The notes: generated by a model not told the origin, from the sequence alone. DNA of 64,000 nt from Arthrobacter sp. FW306-2-2C-D06B (GCF_021789175.1 NZ_CP084560.1:1984001-2048000); one strand, 5' to 3'; counted from the first letter of the stretch, positions 45,419-53,186 are shown. Numbers and translations: made by a program.

Positions 45419-45425
45419 GGTGATC

Positions 45426-45983
45426 CTAGAGGAGGAAACCGGAAGCGTTGACGGCGGAGTCGGAATTGACCAGGCGGATGACTTTCAGTTCAATCCGAGC
45501 ATCGTCGCCAGCCAATCGGATGCGGTGAGTCAGATCGGCCCCGAGCATCTGGAACGTGTCCCGCTTGAAACCAACCAAGACTTGGGCCGAGCGCAGGGTG
45601 ACGGTGTCCTCAGTGGTCTCTTCCACCGTGAAGCGCGAGATGGTCCGGGACGTACGCGCCGCGGCGACGGCGGACATCGAGTACCCCTGCACCAGGCGGG
45701 TGACGCGCATGTGGCGCATCCGCGCGTCGTCGTACACCATGTTCAGCGAAGACTCAAAGTCCTCCGTATCCGGGTCGACGGGGATGACGTACTTGGCGTC
45801 CTCCGTGTAGAGGGTCTGCCAGGACTCATAGTCCTTGTCGTCCAGGAGCTGTGCTTCGCGCCAGATCAGTTCGATCGCTCGCCCGACCCGCGGATCGGCG
45901 AGCCTGCCGAGTCCCAGTTCGAACGATTCGCACGCAGGCCGGTTGTCGATGGGGGCCACTTCTTCGACTGTCTCAGTTTTCAT
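45426..45983 (-). CDS. Ring-hydroxylating dioxygenase, beta subunit
   Basis: Small structural subunit of 185 residues with the NTF2-like cone fold: RAIELIWREAQLLDDKDYE, LYTEDAKYVIPVDP, RMRHMRVTRLVQG and a C-terminal strand (LKVIRLVNSDSAV). It packs against the alpha subunit in an alpha3beta3 hexamer. Its ATG overlaps the end of the alpha gene by 11 bases, so the two are made in fixed ratio. Confidence 0.92.
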   Translation of the reverse strand: MKTETVEEVAPIDNRPACESFELGLGRLADPRVGRAIELIWREAQLLDDKDYESWQTLYTEDAKYVIPVDPDTEDFESSLNMVYDDARMRHMRVTRLVQGYSMSAVAAARTSRTISRFTVEETTEDTVTLRSAQVLVGFKRDTFQMLGADLTHRIRLAGDDARIELKVIRLVNSDSAVNASGFLL

Positions 45984-47253
45984 CGCTCATCATCCTTTTC
46001 CACATTGCGTAGGATTCGCGCATGCCGGTTTCGTCGGTCACATGCGAGGTCTTCCAGCCTTCATCTACGGTCACCTCACGTCCCAGGCCACGGTTGACCA
46101 GGATCGGCATGTCCGGGTTGGCTACGGCGCCGCGCTGAACACGGTCCCAGGCCTCGGAGTCATCCGAGGTGCCGAAGCCGAACGGCCCCTGGAAGTGCTC
46201 GTGGATCCGCAGGCGCTCGCGGTTCACGCTCTCGGGACCGCCGTCGAGGCCAATCGCCATGTGCTGGATTTCCGTCTCGTCGACGGAGATCGGGCGCAGG
46301 ACCCGGAAGAAGGACATGGACAGTGAAAGGTTGGGGAACAGGTTCAGGTTGTAGCCCGCGCCGTGCATGGAGCGAACGATCCGGCGGACCTGGTCCTGCG
46401 GCATGGTCTCGGAGAGCTCATCGATGATGTGGCGGAAGCGCTCCTGCAGTTCCTCAGTGCCGTCGTCCTCCTCCAGGTCCACGTGCTCGGGGACCATGAT
46501 GGCGACGCTGTGCCCGTTGCCGAGGGCATGGGTGACCGCGCTCTCATCGGTCATGAAGGACAGCATGTCCGCGGTTTCAGCATCTACGGACGCCATCCAG
46601 GAGCGGTGGACGATGGGGAAATGGTAGCCATCGGTGGTGTTTTCCAGCTGGATCTTCCAGTTGCCGTTGAAGCGGAACTTGTGCTCTCCCTGGACCTTGA
46701 CCGGGAAGCCGGCACCCTGTTTCATGAAGCGGTCGATCCAGGTTTTCGCATCGCCGAGGAAGTCCTCGAGCGGTTCGATGTCGGTCTTGAAGCTGGCGAA
46801 AATGAGGCCGTTGTAGCTCTCAACGCGCAGGCCCTGCAGGGGGAGGTCGCGCTTCTCGGTGACGCCCTCGTAGCCGTCCGGGTAGGGGATGCCGCGCAGG
46901 TTGCCTTCCAGGGAGTAGGACCAGGAGTGGTAGGGGCAGGTGAAGCCGTTCGCCTTGCCCTTGGGGACCTCGCAGACACTGGCGCCGCGGTGGCGGCAGC
47001 GGTTGAGCAGGACGTTGAAGTTGCCTTTGCGGTCGCGGTTGACGATGACCGGCTGGAGGCCGATGTGCGACATCTTGAAGCTGCCGGCCTCCGGGATCTC
47101 GCTCTCGTGCGCTACCCAGACCCAGGTGCTGTAGAAGATCCTTTCCATTTCCCAGTCGAAGATCTCGGGGTCGGTGTAGAGCCGGGCGGCGACGCGGTCG
47201 CCTTCGGCAAGGCCCGCGAATCCAGCGGCTCTTTCTGATGTTGGTAAACTCAT
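45973..47253 (-). CDS. Ring-hydroxylating dioxygenase, Rieske alpha subunit
   Basis: Catalytic subunit of 426 residues. The Rieske 2Fe-2S ligands are Cys86-x-His88 (NRCRHRGASVC) and Cys106-x-x-His109 (TCPYHSWSYS). The mononuclear iron site is in NWKIQLENTTDGYHFPIVH, which provides the bridging Asp and two His. Full length fits benzoate/toluate/aniline-type oxygenases. It inserts O2 into an aromatic ring or removes a substituent. ATG 47253 has an AAGGAG site; the next gene upstream is the small NTF2-like protein. Confidence 0.95.
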   Translation of the reverse strand: MSLPTSERAAGFAGLAEGDRVAARLYTDPEIFDWEMERIFYSTWVWVAHESEIPEAGSFKMSHIGLQPVIVNRDRKGNFNVLLNRCRHRGASVCEVPKGKANGFTCPYHSWSYSLEGNLRGIPYPDGYEGVTEKRDLPLQGLRVESYNGLIFASFKTDIEPLEDFLGDAKTWIDRFMKQGAGFPVKVQGEHKFRFNGNWKIQLENTTDGYHFPIVHRSWMASVDAETADMLSFMTDESAVTHALGNGHSVAIMVPEHVDLEEDDGTEELQERFRHIIDELSETMPQDQVRRIVRSMHGAGYNLNLFPNLSLSMSFFRVLRPISVDETEIQHMAIGLDGGPESVNRERLRIHEHFQGPFGFGTSDDSEAWDRVQRGAVANPDMPILVNRGLGREVTVDEGWKTSHVTDETGMRESYAMWKRMMSDEN

Positions 47254-47281
47254 GGGGTACTCCTTGGTTTCTTTCTCGGGG

Positions 47282-47776
47282 CTATGCGTGGACTGGCTTG
47301 ACGAGCGCGGCGGTAAACAGCTTTTCGGTGCGGAAATGTGAGATGCGGATCGTTCCGTCGCTGAGCTCGAAATCGACCGTGAGGCGGGCCGAGATCAGTT
47401 CGGTCCCGCCGCCGTCGTACTCCGAAATCTGCTGCATGATCCACTGGCCGCTGGCGGTGCCGCCAGTCGCAGCGACACGACCGTTACCGAGTAGATGGAC
47501 GTTGCGCTTGAAGTGCGGCGACGGCGGAAGAAAGTCCGCAAGCATCGCGAGGATCGCTGACCGGCCTCCCAGACGTCCGAACTTCCCGGTGTATTCGGGG
47601 CCGACGCCTTCCCAGACCGCATGCTCGGTAAACAGCGAAGCCATGTCCTCCCACGGGAAGGAATGCCGCGGGACGTCGCACAGGTCCATGTAGCGGGCGA
47701 GCGTGGCCCGTGCCGATTCCTGGAGTTCCAGCACGGACAGACGCTCGGCCAAGGTAACTGCCGTGTCGCGTTCCAT
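47282..47776 (-). CDS. NTF2-like protein, second small-subunit-like polypeptide
   Basis: A 164-residue protein with the NTF2/SnoaL-like fold. Typical segments are RATLARYMDLCDVPRHSFPW, ASLFTEHAVWEGVGP and SARLTVDFELSDGTIRI. It is related to the SnoaL/bile-acid dehydratase group rather than the true beta subunit downstream. It could be an accessory small subunit, an isomerase or a dehydratase acting on the dioxygenase product. ATG 47776 has no good ribosome site; it begins four bases after the stop of a small upstream ORF, so coupling may be used. Confidence 0.82.
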   Translation of the reverse strand: MERDTAVTLAERLSVLELQESARATLARYMDLCDVPRHSFPWEDMASLFTEHAVWEGVGPEYTGKFGRLGGRSAILAMLADFLPPSPHFKRNVHLLGNGRVAATGGTASGQWIMQQISEYDGGGTELISARLTVDFELSDGTIRISHFRTEKLFTAALVKPVHA

Positions 47777-47780
47777 GTGG

Positions 47781-47939
47781 CTAGCCAGCCGTTTCGACGT
47801 CGTGGCGCATGGCCGAGGCCCGGCCGATGCGCGCCTCGACTGCGCGGGAAACAGACGGCCGGCGAGCTACACATTCGGTCCGTCGGCGTACGGCGCGGGC
47901 TGCGCATCGGAGAGGAGGAACGTCCAACACAACGGTCAT
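47781..47939 (-). CDS. 52-aa leader ORF of the dioxygenase operon (uncertain)
   Basis: Encodes MTVVLDVPPLRCAARAVRRR and further Arg-rich sequence, stopping four bases before the NTF2-like gene. A GGAG sequence stands seven bases before ATG 47939, but the inferred transcription start (about 47948) would fall inside that site, so translation would be nearly leaderless. The Arg-rich content could be chance. A coupling role for the following gene, which lacks its own site, is inferred. Confidence 0.35.
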   Translation of the reverse strand: MTVVLDVPPLRCAARAVRRRTECVARRPSVSRAVEARIGRASAMRHDVETAG

Positions 47940-47954
47940 CGAAATGCTCCAATC

Positions 47955-47983
47955 AATACAGTCAACAAATTGGTCTGTGTCAA
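47955..47983 (-). promoter_or_regulatory. Sigma-A-like promoter of the dioxygenase operon
   Basis: Reading the minus strand: -35 TTGACA (47978-47983), a spacer of 17 bases and -10 TGTATT (47955-47960). The predicted start is near 47948. It is the best -35/-10 pair in the window and precedes the four-gene dioxygenase operon. A response regulator could act nearby. Confidence 0.65.
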
Positions 47984-48774
47984 AAGTATTTGCGCTTCTT
48001 GTTGCATTCAATTGGGTTTTCTTCCCCAATGACCAAGGAAAATCAAGCGAGAGGTAAGGGAAATGCTTATGTGGAAAATGCGGGGCGGCGGCTGAAACTG
48101 TCCGTGCATATTCTGATGCCCGCAACCCTTGAACATCCACGACGCCGGCAGTCAGTGGATGATGAACGACTCGCCCAGCCTCTGACCCGATACATCCTCA
48201 TTAACGACGCCGCGGACATCCTGCCAACCATGCGGGCCCTTCGCGGATGAGCGTGGTTAGGGCCGTTTGAGGCCGGCCAGGATCCTGGCCCGGTGCTGCT
48301 CCGGCGTGGTGCGGGAGGTCGGGGCCGCTTTGGATTGGTAGAGACCAGGCTCCAAAGTCAAAGAGACTGTCGATCCCCGGCCTTTGCCCAGAAAGCCGGG
48401 GACGCTATGAGGGAAGCGTCGTACTATGTGTCGAAACCCTGTGGTTGAGTTCCGTCCGCCGCAGGCTTACTCCACGGAAACGATGAAGACGCAGACATGT
48501 CGCCGGTCTTGCGCCGCATATGAATCCGCTAGATTCTGCGGATTTTCAAGCAAACACCAACCTTTGGCAGACAACGAAATATGCCGTCCCATGGGAAGAA
48601 GTCGGGAGTTCGGATCTCCTCAGCTTCACGGGTAAGACACGCGACGGGAGGGTCGATGAGGCCGTCTCTTCGGTCTCTGACGGGCTACAGGCCCATTCTC
48701 GACTCCCTGAGGCTTAGAATCTCCCTTACGGGGACGAACGCATCCTCGTGTTTGCCTATTTTTGGGGGTGCGAG
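47984..48774. other. Long gap upstream of dioxygenase operon and DUF4236 gene
   Basis: About 790 bases, AT-richer at its left end. It holds the minus-strand protein fragment above and, near 48265-48286, a GGCCGGCC-AGGATCCTGGCC palindromic patch. Otherwise I see no gene. It may carry regulator sites for the dioxygenase promoter and the promoter for the DUF4236 gene. Confidence 0.35.
48257..48466 (-). pseudogene. C-terminal fragment of an unknown protein
   Basis: A minus-strand open stretch ending at 48257 reads RHIVRRFPHSVPGFLGKGRG, STVSLTLEPGLYQSKAAP and TSRTTPEQHRARILAGLKRP. Third-position GC is very high and the sequence looks like ordinary protein, but an in-frame stop lies at about 48467 and no start or ribosome site is present. 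I do not recognise the family. It is likely the 3' remnant of a gene lost during rearrangement. Confidence 0.35.
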
Positions 48775-50403
48775 TTGGGGTTTCGTTACCGCAAGTCGAA
48801 GAGTTTCGGGCCTGTGAGGATCACGGCGTCCAAGCGCGGGGTGAGTGCGAGCATTGGGGCAGGCCCGTTCCGGGTGACGAAGTCCACGACAGGCCGGACG
48901 ACGAGCACAGTGCGGGTCCCCGGAACGGGGGTCTCGTATGTGACCTCCAGCTCGAACCGCCGATCGACACGAAAGGCCGCCGCCCGGGCGCCTCAACCGG
49001 CCCGCCGACAGGTCGTGCATCAGATCATCAGCGACGAGGCCTGGCGGAAGCTCCTCGCTGCCGATGGGACGGCCCCGGCATCGAAGTTCCAGCGCGACTT
49101 CGTTCGCGCGGCCGTGGCGCGGGCGACGGGCAAGCGCCCGAGCCTGCTGCACCTGACTTTGGGACAGGCGGCACGCGTCCTGGAACGTGTCGGTCAGAGT
49201 CCGGCTAAGCTGACCGCCGGCGGCCGCGGCGTTCCGGGGCTGGAGAAGGCCGGGACGTATGCGCAGTGGACTTTGTTCGGGTTGCTGGTGTTGATGGTGA
49301 CGGTATCCTCGCCGGCAGGGTTCCTGCTGGCCGCGGGGATCGTCGGGCTGATGTTCCTGTTGCGGAAGCGCCGCCGTGACCGGCAGGCGTGGGAGGACGC
49401 GACATGGTCGGCGAGTCCGGCCGGCACCGTGCAAGGAGTCGCAGTTCCTGACGCCCGGATAGGGGCAACGGCAAATCTTGCCGCGCCAGGGCCGGCTGCT
49501 GTTGAGGGGCAGATGCCACTTTCGTCAGTCACCCGGCCCGTTTCCTCAAACCGGGGGCTGTACCGCGTGTCGCTCGGCCGTTCTGAATGGCCGAACGTAG
49601 AAGTCGTCGGCGAGCACGCGTACAGCCAGGCGATCAAAGCCGCGCTCCGCGCCAGTAAAGCGCCGACCACTGTAGGTCGCGACAGTGAAGCTGAAGGCGT
49701 CCAGGTGGAACTCGTGGCCGAGCCGGACAACCCCTACGACGTGAATGCCATCAGCGTTCGGTGGCGGAACCAGGTCCTGGGCTATCTCAGCCGCGAAGAC
49801 GCAATCCGCTACACGCAACCGATCAGGAGAATCATTGCCAGTGGGCTTACTGCGGCTACGACGGCCCGCATCTGGGCGTACGACGCCGGCGATCGGCTCC
49901 AGGCCCGGGTCACCGTCGCCCTGCCCGAGCCGGAACTGATCGCCCCGCTCAACGAGGCCCCGGCGGGCGTCACCACTCTTGTCCCGTGGGGATCGGCGAT
50001 CCAAGTCCTCAAGGAAGAGAACCATTTCGACATCCTTTGTAACCACGTGCCAACGGACGGGGCCGGCCTCCTGCTCGTCAGTCTCCACAAGGCGACACGC
50101 ACTCTAAAAAACGCTACGGAGCGTCCGTTTGTCGAAGTCCGGCTCGACGGCCGACGCGTCGGTGAACTCAGCAACGTCACCTCCGCACACCTGTTGCCCC
50201 TTCTCGAGCACACCGAGACTATCGGCGAAACCGCTCTCGCTTACGCAAAGATCACCGGTTCTGCCCTCGCTGCCCAGCTCGTTCTGCACGCCGCCAAGGC
50301 CACAGAGATCAGCAACGACTGGTTATCCGAAGGGCCGCACCCCGCACCAAAGCTCCTCCCGCGGGCGGCGGGATATGACGTCCCACCCGCTTACGCCACA
50401 TAG
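48775..50403 (+). CDS. DUF4236 - membrane - HIRAN protein
   Basis: A 542-residue protein with an unusual domain order. Residues 1-56 are DUF4236 (MGFRYRKSKSFGPVRITASK). Two hydrophobic helices lie at about 165-178 and 181-197, followed by a basic stop-transfer RKRRRDR. Residues about 274-350 look like a HIRAN domain (VELVAEPDNPYDVNAISVRW, then VLGYLSREDA), a fold that in HLTF/Rad5 proteins binds DNA ends. The rest is unassigned. TTG 48775 with GGGGG six bases upstream gives the canonical DUF4236 N-terminus. It would anchor a DNA-binding module at the membrane. It is followed by an HNH gene 101 bases later. Confidence 0.75.
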   Translation: MGFRYRKSKSFGPVRITASKRGVSASIGAGPFRVTKSTTGRTTSTVRVPGTGVSYVTSSSNRRSTRKAAARAPQPARRQVVHQIISDEAWRKLLAADGTAPASKFQRDFVRAAVARATGKRPSLLHLTLGQAARVLERVGQSPAKLTAGGRGVPGLEKAGTYAQWTLFGLLVLMVTVSSPAGFLLAAGIVGLMFLLRKRRRDRQAWEDATWSASPAGTVQGVAVPDARIGATANLAAPGPAAVEGQMPLSSVTRPVSSNRGLYRVSLGRSEWPNVEVVGEHAYSQAIKAALRASKAPTTVGRDSEAEGVQVELVAEPDNPYDVNAISVRWRNQVLGYLSREDAIRYTQPIRRIIASGLTAATTARIWAYDAGDRLQARVTVALPEPELIAPLNEAPAGVTTLVPWGSAIQVLKEENHFDILCNHVPTDGAGLLLVSLHKATRTLKNATERPFVEVRLDGRRVGELSNVTSAHLLPLLEHTETIGETALAYAKITGSALAAQLVLHAAKATEISNDWLSEGPHPAPKLLPRAAGYDVPPAYAT

Positions 50404-50504
50404 GAGACACTCCAGACAGATCCCTCCCGACAGAAGTGGGCACTGATACCGCCTATGAGATGTCGTAAGGCCTAAAATAGGTTGGCCTGCGACGATTCAG
50501 TGCC

Positions 50505-51437
50505 ATGATCGTCAGTGTGACTGAAATGGAAGCGGGAGCTGAGGCGTCCGCTGTATCGCCCAAGACTGGTAAGCCCGGAGTGATAGCGTTTGTGACTGGG
50601 CATGGCACAGCTCGTGGAATCCCGGAAGTCCATCAAGTTTCACTCCAAATGGATGACGGCTCCGTTCTCGAGACGCGTATGCCGACCCCGCAAGGCGTAA
50701 AGGTCTCGGGTGGATTGCTGCCGGTTGATGTCGAATACTTCAACTTCGGCGAGTGCCCAATTTGTCTGGTACCGGGCCCGTTAAGCCGAGAACACGTTCC
50801 GCCGCATTCTATCGGCGGCAATGTGCGGACGCTCACCTGCGAACGATGCAACAACGAGGTCGGAAGTCGGTTCGAGCCGCACCTTCAGGCCTGGTACGAA
50901 CGGTCACTCGGTCGGGTTCTCATCTCAGGCGGAGATGTCCCCGGTCGCCGCAACGGCGGAGAATATCTCTATCGAGAAACGCCGACGGGCGAATTTGTCC
51001 TCTTTCAGACTGGGCGTTCCGACCCAAACTTCGACCGCATGATTCAAAGCGGCAAGATCGAAATCACGTTCCCGGCATTCAACGATAAGGCGTTCCGGCT
51101 CGCGGCGCTCAAAACAGGGTACGTGGCGGCCTGCCTCATCATGAAGGAGGTTCCTCGCACCGAACGCGCGACTGCGATCCGCGCCGAGCTGATGGCCGCA
51201 CGGGACCGTGATCGAGGCGAGGACTACGAGTTGAGCGCCCTCGCCCAATCGATCCAGGTGAGTCGCGCCGCGGCCGATCCGGTGCCCGGCGAGATCGCCC
51301 TCGTCGAGATGACGGCAGCCGACGGTTCGAGGTTCTTCGCCGTCAGCTTCAACCGTGTCTTCGCCGTCGATTGGCCCCTTGACCCGATCTTCATCTTGGA
51401 GCCAGAATCTCCAGATCTTTCAGGGACGCAGCCGTAA
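50505..51437 (+). CDS. HNH-type nuclease-like protein
   Basis: A 310-residue protein with an HNH/zinc-knuckle at residues 84-116: Cys84-x-x-Cys87, Glu96-His97 in SREHVPPHSIGG, then Cys112-x-x-Cys115-Asn116 (CERCNNEVGSRFE). HNH proteins cleave DNA with a divalent metal. The catalytic His context HVPPHSIGG is seen in HNH_5-like families. The C-terminal 190 residues are unassigned. ATG 50505 lacks a ribosome site but follows a TAAAAT -10-like sequence (50473-50478) by a short leader. It could be a stand-alone endonuclease or form a unit with the DUF4236-HIRAN protein. Confidence 0.75.
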   Translation: MIVSVTEMEAGAEASAVSPKTGKPGVIAFVTGHGTARGIPEVHQVSLQMDDGSVLETRMPTPQGVKVSGGLLPVDVEYFNFGECPICLVPGPLSREHVPPHSIGGNVRTLTCERCNNEVGSRFEPHLQAWYERSLGRVLISGGDVPGRRNGGEYLYRETPTGEFVLFQTGRSDPNFDRMIQSGKIEITFPAFNDKAFRLAALKTGYVAACLIMKEVPRTERATAIRAELMAARDRDRGEDYELSALAQSIQVSRAAADPVPGEIALVEMTAADGSRFFAVSFNRVFAVDWPLDPIFILEPESPDLSGTQP

Positions 51438-51478
51438 TGGGACAACGGCTTGGTTCTTCTGCCGGAGTACGGGCCCGC

Positions 51479-52327
51479 TCACACGGGAAGATGTAACTGG
51501 GTCCCAAGCTCAACAGTCATGTTGTGGATCTGGGGCTCCGCCAAGTCACCTTCGCCTGCAGGAATTGCACACCTTTCTCTGGGCCGACCAGGTATCTGTT
51601 TCGACTCACTGTTCCGTCCAGGTTCGGGGTTTGGGGCCCCGGTGAGGTTGGGTGTGTCTGTGCGGGTCGTGCCGGGGCTGTGGCTGGTTTTGTGGATTGT
51701 TTCGGCGAAGTCCAGGAGGGTGGTGCTGAGGGTGGGAAGCTCGTTGGGTTGCAGGCCGTATTTGGTGAATTCGGTGGTGGGGAGCGTCCGGTGCCTGGAG
51801 ATGGCAGCCGCGAACATTGGCAGGTCCAGGGTCGGGTCCCGGCGTTGGCAGAGGGTGAGCAGTTGTTGGTGGGTGAAGCGGTGGCTGGTGATGATGGAGT
51901 AGGCGTCGAGGTAGTCGCGGGCGTATCCGCGTGAGTAGACGGCGAGCAGCTTGGACGCGACGGAGTCTTTCAGGGAGAGGACGGGGCCGATGTCGATAAT
52001 GGCGGGGGAGTTCTCCCACCAGTCCAGTCCGAGGTCGATGACGACGGCTTGTTCATTGTGTCCTACGGTGACGCTGGCGAATTCCTCGTACTGTCGGGTG
52101 ATCTCGACGGTGTATCCGGCCGCTTCGAGGGCGGCGGTCATTTTCTGCACCGATGCGGCGAAGGTTGCCGGGGTGTGGCGTCGGTGCAGGGCGAAGAGGT
52201 CGATGTCGTCCGAGAGACGTTCGGTGATGCCGTGTTCGATCAGGGCCTGGCCGCCGGCGAGGAGGAAGCCGTCAGCTGCCAGGATGGCAAGTGCGATCTT
52301 GGCTGCTACGCGCTGAGCGTCGTCCAT
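51479..52327 (-). CDS. AbiEii-type nucleotidyltransferase toxin
   Basis: A 282-residue minimal-nucleotidyltransferase protein of the AbiEii/AbiGii toxin family. The nucleotide/metal site is GGQALIEHGITERLSDDIDL, with the paired Asp41 and Asp43. A third acid is in AVVIDLGLDWWENS, and SLKDSVASKLLAVYSRGYAR then DYLDAYSII give the helical part. The C-terminal 60 residues are Pro/Thr-rich. ATG 52327 lies inside the end of the RHH gene (22-base overlap). AbiEii toxins inactivate tRNA or act as GTP-binding NTases; here the partner is not the usual AbiEi protein. Confidence 0.88.
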   Translation of the reverse strand: MDDAQRVAAKIALAILAADGFLLAGGQALIEHGITERLSDDIDLFALHRRHTPATFAASVQKMTAALEAAGYTVEITRQYEEFASVTVGHNEQAVVIDLGLDWWENSPAIIDIGPVLSLKDSVASKLLAVYSRGYARDYLDAYSIITSHRFTHQQLLTLCQRRDPTLDLPMFAAAISRHRTLPTTEFTKYGLQPNELPTLSTTLLDFAETIHKTSHSPGTTRTDTPNLTGAPNPEPGRNSESKQIPGRPRERCAIPAGEGDLAEPQIHNMTVELGTQLHLPV

Positions 52328-52803
52328 GATGGGTGTTCCTTCGCTTCGCGGGTGGCGGGGAGCTGGGGGAAGGTGGTTTCCCAGAGCTGCCTGCATCGTG
52401 CGGGCAGGATCATGGTCGGCCAGAGGGCGGTCAGCCGTACTGCGTTGACGATGCGGCAGATTTCTTCGATGGATCCGGAGTTCTGCAGGGTGAGTTGGTA
52501 CAGCACGGAGCAGCTGCCGTCGTCGTCCACGTTGTAGGTTCTTTCCGGACCCCAGTCCAGGTGCAGGGGGAGTTCCACGGTTCCCGCGGCGGGCCCGTGC
52601 AGGTCGTCCAAATCGTCCGGCACGAGGTACACGAGGGAGTCGGCGATGGTGTGGCGGTGCTTGTCCGGGGCTGCGACGTACTCGTGGAGCCGGGTACGGA
52701 TGAGTTCGGACACGGACGTGCCTTCGCGCAGGGCTTTGCGGTGCGCTTCGTTCCACAGTTCGTCGCTGATGCGGATGGTGTGCCGTGGTGTCCCTGCCGA
52801 CAT
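52306..52803 (-). CDS. Ribbon-helix-helix antitoxin-like protein
   Basis: A 165-residue protein. Residues 5-45 (RHTIRISDELWNEAHRKALR, then EGTSVSELIRTRLHEYV) form a ribbon-helix-helix DNA-binding domain. The remaining 120 residues are unassigned and might bind the toxin. It overlaps the AbiEii gene by 22 bases, so the two are coupled. A 14-bp palindrome (52849-52862) stands just upstream and would serve as its operator. Combination of RHH and AbiEii differs from the standard winged-helix AbiEi antitoxin. Confidence 0.82.
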   Translation of the reverse strand: MSAGTPRHTIRISDELWNEAHRKALREGTSVSELIRTRLHEYVAAPDKHRHTIADSLVYLVPDDLDDLHGPAAGTVELPLHLDWGPERTYNVDDDGSCSVLYQLTLQNSGSIEEICRIVNAVRLTALWPTMILPARCRQLWETTFPQLPATREAKEHPSWTTLSA

Positions 52804-52848
52804 GGCGCGCTCCTCTCAAAGGTTTGACCTTCACGACCAAGTCTACGC

Positions 52849-52862
52849 GGTGTCATGACACC
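52849..52862. promoter_or_regulatory. 14-bp palindrome, candidate operator of the RHH/AbiEii unit
   Basis: GGTGTCATGACACC is fully self-complementary. It lies 46 bases upstream of the antitoxin ATG, between a weak -35 and the -10-like TAGACT on the minus strand. A further GTGACAC half-site follows at about 52877. Short palindromes in this position are typical RHH autoregulation sites. Confidence 0.65.
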
Positions 52863-53025
52863 CGAAGGAGAGTTTCGTGACACGGTAAGAGGCGGGTGTT
52901 CGACGCTGCCAGGAAGGCCCGAACCGTCGTGGCCACCTGCTGACGAGGCGTTGAAGCGCGATCGCCGCGGAAAGCTCCACGCCTGAAGGTTGTATGTTGA
53001 GCGGCCGATGGGGGAAGATCTGCGG

Positions 53026-53044
53026 GTGTTGACAGTGTCAACAC
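53026..53044. repeat. 19-bp palindrome, copy 1
   Basis: GTGTTGACA-G-TGTCAACAC: nine-base arms with a single-base centre, without mismatch. It is about 90 bases left of the tRNA-Leu fragment. A second related site lies at 53508-53526. Confidence 0.75.
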
Positions 53045-53135
53045 ATTTGGCTCCGGACTGCGCCGTACATCGGCCGGACTGGACCGTACTGGCCATGTTT
53101 TCAGGAGTTCCCCCTGTTTCCAAGGCCTGGAACCC

Positions 53136-53157
53136 GGTTCGAGTCCCACCTCGGGCA
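53136..53157 (+). tRNA. 3' fragment of a tRNA-Leu gene (displaced att site)
   Basis: The 22 bases begin at the last GG of a T stem, continue TTCGAGT (T loop), CCCAC (T stem 3' side), CTCGGGC (acceptor 3' side) and discriminator A. They match the 3' end of actinobacterial tRNA-Leu genes whose acceptor starts GCCCGAG. The upstream bases do not complete the stem, so the tRNA is truncated and not functional. It is followed by a strong terminator, as the original gene would be. Most likely this is the displaced original end left after integration of an element at an intact tRNA-Leu copy. Confidence 0.7.
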
Positions 53158-53164
53158 CTGCATG

Positions 53165-53186
53165 ACCCCTCGTCAGAGGGGTTTTT
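53165..53186 (+). terminator. Rho-independent terminator of the former tRNA gene
   Basis: ACCCCTC-GTCA-GAGGGGT stem-loop of seven base pairs followed by a T run, eight bases after the tRNA-Leu fragment. Confidence 0.85.
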
